Made by a program: the position numbers and the translations under genes. A stretch of 64,000 nt of DNA from Auanema rhodensis (lineage: Eukaryota; Nematoda; Chromadorea; Rhabditida; Rhabditidae), in assembly GCA_964057225.1 (NCBI GenBank), contig OZ059896.1, positions 9,238,001 through 9,302,000 on the forward strand, in the 5' to 3' direction. The notes beneath the pieces were generated by a model. That model did not search any database. It was not told the DNA's origin and saw only the letters and a program-made list of their open reading frames with translations. Positions 1 to 11,125 of the stretch are shown piece by piece (within the stretch, counting starts at the first letter, position 1; every line of letters starts with the position of its first letter).

Positions 1-3000
1 ACTGAAACTCAAATGGACTTCCAAAAATGGGGTAAGTGAGAATGGAGAGATTCATTGATGCTTTACCAACTAATCTCGTCAGCCTATTAGACAGCTTCTA
101 TTGGGTAGTTCGAAAATCTTAGTGGAATGAGAATAAAGAACATAACGGCAACAAACGCTTACAAAACTTTCATATTGGATGGAAGATGGGTATCATTTAA
201 GGATTTAGATAGATTTAAACAAAGTAATTATTTATTTTTATTTAGATATTAAAATAAACTATATGTATATATTTATATTTATTTATAGTAAATATACATA
301 TACATACATACATCTATCTAAATTCATAATTTTACTTAAATTTCTTCATAAAATAGTCCGACTATAAGGTTTGAAAATGTTTTTGTAGAGAAGAAAATAT
401 AATTTTTGGAGCAAGCAAGAAGAAGAGGAGGGAGATGTTTTGAGTTAAAACATCAAGAAAGGAGTATATAGGATATAGATATTTCCTATAAGATACTATA
501 AAATAATAGAAAATTTATATAATATTTGTTATTTGAAAATTTTAAAAATTTAAAAAAGAATTCTTACCTGTACAGCATACTATTAGCAACAAAAATATAG
601 ATGAATAATTCATAGTGAATGATTATATATAATAAAGGAATGTAATTTTAAAATATATGAAACATAAGAAATGTTGTTCTTATTGGAATATATTCAATAT
701 AGTTACTGATCAGTTAAGTTTATGGAATTCTGAATTCACACACTACTTCCAATAGAGTTTCAATCAAATTCAACAGATGAGCAGAAGGTAAGAAATCGAT
801 AAATCTCAGACGATTGGAACAATTGGCTGAGTTGCTCCAGGAAAGACAAGTGAACAGCAAGAGGAATTTAGAAGAGAACGCAGTGATAGACAGAGACAAG
901 GAAAGAGTAATAGAAGTTGAAAGAAATAAGAGAGAGATTGAATAGGAGGGTGAGAGTAAAGCAGATTTAAAGAAGGACCAGCCGTGCTTCTAACACACAA
1001 ACCCACAGAAATGTCCCGAGAAGTGGAGTAAGAGCCAGAGAGAGACTGAATGTTTGAATTCGTTTGAAGAGAGAAAAGTAGAAAGAGTTGAGATTAGAAG
1101 GAAAGGATTAGTGAACCGAAGATAAACATGTCCTAATTCTGATTTATTTTGAAATTTCCATATTTAATTTTAGACAAAAAAAAAAAGTTTCATTTTAAAT
1201 ATATTTCAAATATACTTAAATGTAAGTTTTAAACTTGTTATTCAAGCTGTCAGATATCTGCTCAGATTTCTTATAAGTATATTCTCTTACACTTTATGTA
1301 ATTTGATCTGTTGGAGTAGATAGTTTTGAATACTTTTAATTGTCAAAGAATACTTAATTATTATTTTCATTCTTAACTTGAAATATTAACGATTTTTAAA
1401 CTTCTTTAACTTTTCTTAAAAGCTTAAAAGTATAGAATTAATCCAAGAGGGGTTTTACTTGATATGTATTACTTACATTTAAAATCTTATATAGTTTTAA
1501 TATACTTAATATCAATATTTATTATTAAAATAATCATATATTACAATATTTTAAAGAATATTCTTAAACAAATTGAATAAAAGTTAATTAATTTTCATTC
1601 AAAATACAAAAAAAAAGATTGGAATTGATAAAAGTGATCATATCATCAGTTTTTTTTATAAAATAATAACTATCTATCTATAATTCTTAAATTTAAAATG
1701 AATGAAGATTGTATAAATTATATGAAATTTTGGAAACAAACAGGACTTGTTTTAATTATAAAAAGGTGAAATAATTCCAAAGTTTTTATAAAGAAAATCA
1801 AATTGAATAATACATACATAGATACATGTATGTATGTCATTGTATACACCTTCGTTTTCACAACAAAAAAAAAACAATTTAAAATTAATATTTTAAAAAT
1901 TAATTTAAAATATTTAAAAATTAATTATTATTTCTTATCTATAAAATATAAATTAGTAATATATATCTGTAGTAATTTAGATTAAAATGTGGAAAATGTG
2001 ATCTAGATATGTATGTATGTTCATGTGTTGTATGTAATCGGTTCTATTTGACAAATTGCTGATGGATTAGTCATACATGAACATGAACATGTACGTATAT
2101 TAGACATATTGTACATGGGCTAAATCTTAAACATGATAGATGGAATACGGTGTACTTTGAAGGTGGTTCTCCGATTTTCTTTATAGCTTTTTCATTGAAA
2201 TAGCCATCGAGAATGAGAATACTGATGTACAGGATTCAATATGCTGTATGAATCAACATTCTAATCTGTATTCATGTAACTGAATCTAAGATATACAAGC
2301 ATTTCAGCAATTCAAATTCCATTTAGTTTTCTCATTAAAGAATAGCATAAACTTATTTATTTCTATTATAAAACTTTTTTTTTTTCAAATAAAAACTTTT
2401 CTTTTTAAAAATATCATCAAGTTTTTACGAAGAAAAATAGATCCAAATAGAACAGGTGAAACGTGAGAAACAAACATACATCCACAATCTTTTGCATCGT
2501 CATTACCATGGATGGAAAACGGTGAACGGTTTCTGCTTCTTACAATTTTTTTTTTTTTTTTGTTTCAAAATTTCTTCATCATTCTTGATCTTATATACTT
2601 TTCAATGTTCATTTCATCTCAGAAATATCCAATATTTCTTATTTTCTGTTTTAGAATAGATGAATGTTCTTTTTAATTTTCTATACTGACACTTTCTGAC
2701 TAATTTTCTGAAGTCAAAGTCGTTCATCACTAGATAACGTTTAGTTTTCCCGTTAATTACGGAACATTCAGTTTTCTTAAATCATAAATTAGCGGATGTC
2801 AATACCTTGTATTAAGAGAAAGGCAGCCGTTGAAAAATCACATTTGATGATTATCTGGACAATCCTCACACGTTTTTTTCAATTAGATCTTAAGTTTTTA
2901 TATATAAGTTTTCTTTTATTATAATAATTATTATTAATAGTAATTATATTGATTAGAACATTTGGATTAATTGAAATGAAAATCTCAATACATCATTATA

Positions 3001-5325
3001 ATGAAATGTTTATATCATATTTTTAAGTATTTTTCATCAATCAAACACAATTATTGAAGAAAATAACTTCTTTTCAACGTACAGTACAGCATCAGTTCCA
3101 CTTCTTACTGTTTTTCTTCTATATCCAGAACAATTATAATGATGCTTGAAACTTACATTGAATTATTGCTGTACCACTTTTCGTTTAATTTTGAACACAT
3201 CAATTTGAAAAGTAGCCAGCCAATACCTGAGGTTATTTTAATGTTTTTTTGTTTTATATTTTTCGATTCTTGATGATTGAAACTTTTCATTTTGCCGTTT
3301 TTTGTCATTCATGCTTAATTCTAAACGATTCAAACAAGGAACTGTTCAGAATAGAGGACAACTGTGGAGATGATGACCGTCTTTTTAGTTAATTATTTGT
3401 TCATCTAGCAAACTTTCCTACATCAGAATTGTTCATCTTGAGAAGGAATGTTAGAGACCAAAATAAGGTGACATCGAACAAGTGAGAATGTACGAAAGAT
3501 TGAAGAGTAATGAGGAAAACGAGGACCAGAGAGGTAGAAAATGACAGACAATGACATAGTACAGGCAGAGATCGGAAAAGAAAGAGGAATTTCATCACTG
3601 AAGGGCGTCAAGACTTGGTTTAGCATTAAGAATTTGCCATCAGATTTTCATCTTTTACCACTACATGGTCGTTTTTCTTTTCAATAGTTGTTAAGCCGAA
3701 TAGAACCTGGAGATGTTATCTGCATGTACAACCTTCATGCCTGAAATTTCCCACGACAAGCTTTCGTTTAGAATTCTCTGTACATGTATCAGAAGCCTAT
3801 TTCTTTAGTCTTTCTTCTCTTTGTCATTCTAAATCTCTCATTATGCACTAATATCTAACTATTTTTTCTAATTCTTCTATTAAATTTTCTCTGCTCGTTT
3901 TTTTTATTTTCATCTATGCCATCAAACGCTCAATGAACTAACTGTATGACCATATACATGTAGCTTATCGGACTTTTTTTTTTATTTCATTAAACTAATT
4001 ATACTAAATTAAAATTGTTCAAAACAACAACTACTTTTTATTTAAAATTTATAAAAAAAACTACCAAAAACATAAGTTCATGTGATCAATCATTTTGATT
4101 TAAACATTAAGTATTTTTATTTTTATTTTTCATACATTTAATAGAATTAGCTTAGAATTTTAATATTATTTTATAAATCTGTAAGAAATATGGGCCTAAT
4201 TAAGAGTTTTCGGCCTTGAAAACCGCGCCCCCAGGTCATATCTATTTCATTACAAGTCTTTCGATTATATTAGAAATGTGTTGTAAGTAATACCATTTCT
4301 CTCACAATCATATCTATTTTCTTATTTTAAAATATTATTCATTATCATCATTATCAGTAGCAGCATCATCATCATCTTCAACTTTATCATAATTATAATT
4401 CTCTAAACTTTTTTTTCCTCCGGAAACTTCACTATCATTTCGGGTTTTAACTGTTTTTTTTTGGATAAATCATTATATATAAGTTTGGTAAATTATCTAA
4501 ACTAAACGATCTATATGTGTAAATAAAAGTATAATAATTTAGTTTATCAAACTAATATAGTTGTAATGTTTAAATGGTTAACTTCTTTTATACCTTTTCC
4601 TTTTTTTTATATTTTCATTCATGATGTCATTATCTAGGTATAGTGAATGGTATATGTATGACGTCCAAACTACCTACTTACTCCTTGATTTTGAAAGAAA
4701 AAAAACTCCTTATGATGTTATTCGCTTGAAACCATGTAACCCTCCATTCACATCAACTTTTCATATATCAGTGCTACTGATCTTTATGAAATGTTTCCAC
4801 ACACACACACACACACATCTTCTTAACTGGACTTAGCACACACACACACAAGTATACGGATTACACATCCTTTCTTTCCTCTAAGATTTAATTTTTTTTT
4901 TCAAATATTCAAAACCCGTTTAAATACTTCCTCATTTTCCTTTCAATTTCTCCTTTTATGGCCTTCAACCAGAATATGGTATTTGCTTGATTATGGCTAT
5001 TCCTTCTTCACATTCTTAAACTGTTCCTTTGAATATTTGTATAGAATAATCAAATTACATTTATGGAATATCAATTAAACTTTAGAAATAAAACTGTCTT
5101 AATAGATCTTATCATATAAGGAATATTGATTTGAATTTTAAATAAAAAAAATTTGAATTGCAAACAAGTTTTAAGGCTGTATACTATTGAAACTTTTTTT
5201 TGTTACCACTTCGATTCTACTTTCAATATAGTTTCTATATTTTCTAACTCCTTATCTCATTTGAACTATTTTCAATCATGTGTTAGAACAGTAGAAAACT
5301 AAACTTTTCCACTTTCAGACGTCCC
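1..5325. other. Intergenic region, no gene recognised
   Basis: I found no exon chain with consistent splice phases here. The sequence is AT-rich with scattered homopolymer runs. Two patches, about 790-1110 and 3430-3610, are much richer in purines on the + strand than their surroundings. A short GC-rich island with a run of C lies near 4200-4235. CA microsatellites occur near 4798-4818 and 4837-4850. The short open frames look like chance frames in low-complexity DNA. The last few hundred bases should contain the promoter of the gene starting at 5326. Confidence 0.6.
4797..4850. repeat. Paired (CA)n microsatellites
   Basis: Two short CA dinucleotide runs, about 4798-4818 and 4837-4850, are separated by about 20 bp of unique sequence. 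This is a simple sequence repeat with no coding role visible. Confidence 0.9.
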
Positions 5326-6422
5326 ATGTCCATGATGACGTCAACAATCTACGTTTTAGCCGTGACTGTTCTATTACCAACCTTAGCACAACCACTTGGA
5401 ATTTCTCGAGTACGAACAATTTTTTGATTGAAATTCAAAAAAAAAAATACATTTGAGTATTTCGTTCCAATTATTTTTTTTATTTTAGCACCGAGAAAGT
5501 TTATTTGCTGTTCGTGCTATGGATTCACCTATAACAGACTCTATACCATGTACAATTCCTGCATTTGTTAAACGTCTTCCTACAGGAATTCAGGAGAAAA
5601 TTGAAACAATCTGGAAAGATTATAACGGTGATTCGGAATGCTGGTTAGAATTAGCTCGTACTCGTAATACACTTCAACTTCTATCCCCTGAACAGAGAGA
5701 ACAAATGAAAAACAAAGATGATTGTCAGGTTAGTTAGTTTAAATAGATAGAGCAATTATGCAATTATATCCGAATTTTAATAAAATATTAGCCCCATTTT
5801 CCTTTAAAATTGAACAATTGCCATATTTCAGCCACCAGATATAATTGAAGCTTTGCCACCTAGAGCTCAGAAAAGGATTCTGGAAATTTGGAAAGATCGT
5901 GATCCGACTGGAGATTGTTGGCAACAACAAAGAAAAACAAGGTTTAGAATGAAATACAAATTAGATAAACATAGAAAGCAATGTTTTGTAGATTAATTCT
6001 TTTAAATCTACCAGCTTCTCTTCGATACCTTCTGCATCCACCAGCATTTGAATGTTCAGTTCCGCATTTCATTGATCGTTTAGAATGGGATTTGCAGGTT
6101 GGCTATATACAGCTTCTTCCATTAATCTTTAAAATTAACTTGATTCTTGTGATTCTTGTTCATGTCCAATCTTTCAGACACAATTACGTCGAATTTGGGA
6201 TGACTATACGGTTGGAGAGCCATGTGCTGATGTAAGTAATTTCTATTTTTCATTTACGGATCAGATCAATATAAATACAAAAACTGTTTCCAGAGAGTAG
6301 ACCAGCAGCTAACGCTGTTATCAGAACACGAAATCTCGCTAGAATCGTTCCAAATGCCACCACCATCTATATTTCGACGCTACGAGCTTCTTCGTAAATT
6401 GAAGCGTGCTAGTAGAGCTTAA
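5326..6422 (+). CDS. Secreted protein with three tandem Cys repeats, unknown function
   Basis: Six exons (5326-5409, 5489-5728, 5832-5941, 5992-6097, 6178-6231, 6294-6422) join with consistent phases into 240 aa. The N-terminus (MSMMTSTIYVLAVTVLLPT, ending near LAQP) is a classical signal peptide. A TTTCAG acceptor 7 bp upstream of the first ATG suggests trans-splicing. The mature protein has three copies of a module of about 60 residues. Each has a Cys, an aromatic/LP stretch (PAFVKRLP, PDIIEALP, PHFIDRLE), then an IW-D motif and a second Cys (IWKDY..SECW, IWKDR..GDCW, IWDDY..EPC), so each module could hold one disulfide. Repeats 1 and 2 continue with a TR..L..L tract. I do not recognise the family. 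An extracellular or secreted nematode protein is the safe reading. Confidence 0.75.
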
Positions 6423-7150
6423 GCAAAAACTTCTAGTAACTATCTTTTCTTTCCATTTCTTCATCAAACCAATTCATTTTTTTTGTTGGATTCTCATATC
6501 TAATATTATAGATAGTTAGCAAAATGTCTTCATCACAACTATACGTTCTCACTGTACATCATTATTGTAGATAATATTTTCTGTATCATTACATTAGAAG
6601 ATTTGATTATATCAGCTTTACGGGATCCAATTACTGCAGCAATTTGTTCAACTTTTTCCTCTCTTTTGTCGATCCATATCATGAAATCAATTCTTGTTTT
6701 TTTACTTCGCTTTATCAAAATGAATAAAACAATGTCAACATGGAATTTCAGAGAAAACTTTTCAGATGAACATCTGGAAGAATTGATTAGATAGGAGATA
6801 CAACTTCAATGATTGATATAGCATTGATTAAACATTTTAAAAAATCGTTTTTCTTTAATTTTCTATATTCCTTTAAATGTTAGATATAAGCTGAAAAATG
6901 CTTTGAATAACGATTTCGTTTTTAAACATTTCATGAATATATAAACAGAAAAAGGAATATCTTATCTTGTGTAGTCTAGTATGAAGTGAGTAAAAAAAAG
7001 TTTCGAAAAAAATTTCGAAATGATGAATGAAGACATCTGAGAGAGAAAGATTTGCTTCAATGGTTCAAAGATGTATGAGGAGAACAAACTAAACAAGTTA
7101 ATGGAAGTTATATTAAGTGAAAGTGTCCATAAAAAATTGAAAAGAAATTT

Positions 7151-7199
7151 GAGAGAGAGAGAGCGAGAGAGAGAGAGAGAAAGAAAGAAAGAAAGAGAG
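7151..7199. repeat. (GA)n/(GAAA)n microsatellite
   Basis: A polypurine simple repeat: GA dinucleotides with one interruption, then GAAA units. It lies in a wider purine-rich patch about 950 bp upstream of the gene starting at 8142. Confidence 0.95.
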
Positions 7200-7330
7200 T
7201 ATTGGTAAATTGCAAGAAAAAACGATAATGAGAGAGCATGATAGGCAGAAAAGTGGTATAATGGAAGAAAGACATACGAAGTTCACTACTTTAGGTCGAA
7301 GCTCAAGATCAGCAGCTCTTCATCGACAGC

Positions 7331-7346
7331 TGACGTCAATGACTCA
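7331..7346. promoter_or_regulatory. Composite CRE + AP-1/MARE-like site
   Basis: TGACGTCA (7331-7338), the full palindromic CREB/ATF site, is followed after one base by TGACTCA (7340-7346), the AP-1 core, which continues as TGACTCAGC like a Maf half-site. Both are visible directly. Regulatory function is inferred from motif match only. The site lies about 800 bp upstream of the gene at 8142. Confidence 0.35.
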
Positions 7347-8141
7347 GCTTTTTTTTCGAACTCTGCTCTAAAGATAATGCATGATATTCGTAATTTATGG
7401 AATTTTTAGGTATAACCTCTAAGAAAATAAGTTTTTCTGTTGTTTTTTTGAGAATTCTTTATCCCAAAAAGATATTTATATGATGTAATATCATACAAAA
7501 GCCTATCATCGCAATAAATGTTTTGTCATCATTATCTTTATAACATCCCCATTTTCCATTCCATCGACATCAGAGTAGAATCATTTTTCAATATGTTCTA
7601 ATCTTAAATATTTTTGTTACTTTGTACTTCTGTTTTATTTATTTAATTCAATCATACCATATCATTTTAGTTTGTTTTTGTTTTATTAAATATAATTTAA
7701 GCGGCTGTTTCTACTTATGTATATTTTATTTTTTTATATTTCAGAATAATTTCATAAATTTGAAATGTTGATGAGCTTAGAATTGAATAGATCATTTGTT
7801 TGGAACATGATAAAACTAGGTCAGTACTATAAATATAAAAATCAAACGACTTCTCTCTATCTTTTCAACTTTTTTTCAAATAAGTTTTGAATGTTTTTTT
7901 TCGGAATTTGTTTCTCTTATTACACTTGAATCTTTGTTTTCGCTAAAAATTACAGCTTTAACCAGATTGTGCAAATCTCTTGCATATGTTAGATATGAAA
8001 TATAATTTTGCTCTTAAAATTAATATGTAAATCAATTATAATATTATATATTTTACATCTTACATCTTATATTTTATATTTTTTTTTTCTATTTCATATA
8101 CATATTGTTAAAATTTTTAATTTACAAATGACATTTCAGGA

Positions 8142-9788
8142 ATGACACATATTATAAAGCCTTTAATATTTTTATTCCTACAAGCTAGTATTCGGACAGT
8201 TTCTCTAGCTTTCAGTGAATCTGCTGAAACATCAATTACTAGTATTGAAAATAAAAATGTTGATAATAATATGACCAAGTTTAATGAATATTTGGAAGAA
8301 TTTTTTGCCCGAAATAATACCTTAGATGTTGATGAATGGATAACGTGTTTACCTGATTTGAAAGAAAAAGAAGAAATGACGGCAGTATGTTTTCACATTT
8401 ATTATATTAAACAAATTCTTTTTTTTTATTATTAAGTTGATAACAGAATTATGGGATTATGAGAGTTCAGATAATTATACATCTAACGTATTAGATAAAT
8501 ATATTCATTTACGATCTATAATAAATGTTACTCGTCTTAATGTAAGTTTTATTTTTTATTTTATTAAATATATAAATTATAATATTTTTTAATTTTACAG
8601 GATATTCTTGTAATTCATGAAAAGCCTAATCTTAATCGAAATTTACGTCGTTATTGGGGATATATGGCATTAAGAACTAAAAAATCCACAAAAAGGTAGT
8701 TGACATCATTTATGATATTTCTAATAATATTATTCATGTTTAATTCTTAATTTACTTTTAATAATTTATTTTAGAAATATCCATCATTCTGCTCCTCATT
8801 TTGAATCGGATGGAGACGTTTGCCGTGAAGCCGCATATATCTTTGAAAATACATTGTCCCGAAGTCTAGTTGTTGCCGGAGCTAGCCGATTTGCAGTTCG
8901 AGGGTAATTGAATGAATTCAAATTTTTTTCCTCTTCAGAATATCTAGAAAAAAACCCTATTCTTTTAATTCAGAAATATCTCATCATCATGTCAAAGCAA
9001 TTTCCAAATAGCTGACGCAGCTCACAACTGTGATCACATGTTTCATGTGAGTTGTTGGCGTTTCAGATTATAAAGTATCATATCATAGAAATATTAAGAA
9101 CACTAAACTATAATCGAATTTTGATAGTAAAGATAAATTATCAATTTAATTATTTTAGCATTGGAATATTGTAATTTCCAACTTATCTCTTAATACTAAT
9201 TCGATTTTTGTTCAATGGCATGGTATGGCAGAAACAAGGTAGTATACCATAACATACATATTGAAGTAATATACATATTTCCAGTTGCGAAAATGATGTA
9301 TTCATATCTACAGGAACCAAAAAAAATAAAATCTATCAGAATAATATTCCAGCTGTTATAGTATTCAATTATAATTTCTATATAATGATTATACTAATCA
9401 GGAAATATTTTCAGATTCGCAACTCCTTCAACGAAATACAAACACAAATGAAAAGTACAACTCCTGATATTGATGCTTGTCGCTTAACGGCAGGGTCAAA
9501 TGTCTTTGGCAGATATCTTAATGGGGTTCCATCTTTGAATGTATGTAATACATCCGCTACTATTGAGGTATTTGAAATATTTTAATATATGACGTCATTT
9601 ATGAATATACAAAGAATAACAATACATTCCTATATTGTTTTCAATATTTTATTTAGAATATACATGGCATATTCGTTCATATTGAGCAGAAACGACAAGC
9701 TCGAGATGCTTTGAAACTATGGGGCGATGTCATTCGACATGCATATGCAACTGATGACGAAAGCTCCAGTAATCGAACAACTTCCTAA
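8142..9788 (+). CDS. Secreted conserved protein, unknown function
   Basis: Nine exons (8142-8384, 8437-8541, 8601-8695, 8775-8903, 8974-9046, 9159-9238, 9285-9360, 9415-9567, 9657-9788) keep frame and give 361 aa. The start has a hydrophobic signal-like stretch (KPLIFLFLQASI), and a TTTCAG acceptor sits just upstream of the ATG. A variable acidic N-terminal part of about 130 aa is followed by a conserved-looking core. It has an HHSAPHFESDGDVC segment, AGASRFAVRG, ADAAHNCDHMFHHW, FVQWHGMAE with a nearby Cys, FISTGT, and later TAGSNVFGRYLNGV and FVHIEQKRQAR. The clustered His, Asp and Gly residues look like a globular enzyme-type fold. I recall similar proteins in nematodes and fungi but cannot name a family, so function is left open. 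Confidence 0.7.
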
Positions 9789-10929
9789 TGTTTCATCCGT
9801 CTATGTCAAGAAATCAAGAAATCCCATGTTAATAGAAACATTGTTTGTGCCAATGCTTCCTATTTTAATTGTATTAAATTCTGTTTTTTTTTTCTTGTAT
9901 GTACATATGAATATATACATGTTTTTTAGTATTTATTATTTAATTTTCTTTTGTAATTTTAACACATCTATAGTAATTACACAAATATAGACAATCTTCT
10001 CAAGCTTTAGATCGTTTTGCTTTCATGTCATTCATATTATTGATTTGTCCAAATAATAATACTTTCTTGTTATGTTTTAACTATATTTTTGAGAATCTAG
10101 CCTAATGTTCTTCTTTTTTTTCTCTGATCAAGTTAGTTGTCTTCTTTTTATTTTCAATTTGTGCATGATAAATAAAGAAGGAACATAGCTTTGGAAGATA
10201 AAATAGAAAATTGAAAAACGTTGAACCGTCTGAACAGAGAGAAACTTCATTTAGATTTTCAGGATTTTGAGAAGAGAAGTTGAGTTAAGGATTAATAAAT
10301 AATAGAAGTGATAAAGATTTATACTTTTCTGAAGTTGATATTTTGAACTAAACAATGAAACCAAAGAAAAAAGAAAAATCTAAAACACTTTAGTTCAATT
10401 AAAGACCAACAATGAAATAATAGAAAATAGTGATAGTTTATCCTCTTGAGATATGTAAAAACAAATATAAGTTTTTTTGTTGGCATCAATTGATCTTCGT
10501 TAGAATCATTTGTTTTACAATTGAACAACTATATTTGTTATTTCATATTTTTCAAATGTTTAGAATGTTATATACTTCAATTTAGAAACTAAAATTCGTT
10601 TTCGAGAGCTTAATTGAAGGTATATCAGGTTGTATAAAAGTTAAGGAAACTTCCCTGTTCATTTGCAAATAACGTGAAACGCACATAAAAAACACAACCG
10701 ACTGCAGTCATTCCAAGGAAAAAATAAAGTGTAAGTTTTTTCTGATTGCAAGTGAAAACCATATGAAATCAATAATATAATATGACCGGATGATCTGACA
10801 ACGGTAAGAAGGGACAGTAAAGCAATAGAGATGATAGAATGAAAGAAGAAGCTGGCGTACAGGAGAAAGCAGAAGACTGGACAGCCTATTTTCCTTTCCA
10901 CTTGCCCTCAGTCTATCCACCTGATCATC
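9789..10929. other. Intergenic region
   Basis: No coding signal with consistent splicing was found. The minus-strand frames near 10659-10974 overlap a purine-rich patch and have no recognisable product. The region probably includes the 3' UTR of the upstream gene and promoter sequence of the kinase gene downstream. Confidence 0.5.
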
Positions 10930-11125
10930 ATCACCACCACTTTGAATAGGAAGAATCAGAAGAAGAGAGGACACACGAAAGAGTGCTTAGGACACAAACT
11001 TTTAGAGAGAGATACAACCCCGATAGAGGAGAGAACAGGGACGCAGCGTTACAGCGCCACCACTACCACCATCAAACAACCCCCTTCCCGATCACCGGTC
11101 CGAAACAAGCGTATTTTTGCCACTG
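10930..11125 (+). other. Possible non-coding first exon (5' UTR) of the JNK-like kinase gene
   Basis: This block is clearly richer in G and C than its surroundings and ends at a good donor (CACTG|GTAAGG at 11125/11126). The next recognisable acceptor leading into a start codon on this strand is TTTTAG at 13550-13555, five bases before the kinase ATG. A 5' UTR exon and a 2.4 kb first intron is the simplest reading. The open frame here (10942-11184) has no recognisable product. Inference only. Confidence 0.3.

Larger units (their letters stand above)
6423..8141. other. Intergenic region with GA-rich tract and CRE/AP-1-like sites
   Basis: I found no coding exons. A small open frame at 6603-6794 has no splice partners or recognisable product. 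Between about 7020 and 7260 the + strand is strongly purine-rich and contains a GAGA/GAAA microsatellite. At 7331-7346 a TGACGTCA and a TGACTCA lie almost abutting. The rest is AT-rich and probably includes the 3' UTR of the upstream gene and the promoter of the downstream one. Confidence 0.6.

Noticed and set aside
5335-5342. TGACGTCA as a regulatory site
   Set aside because: It lies inside the signal-peptide coding exon (codons for T-S context), so a coding explanation is enough.
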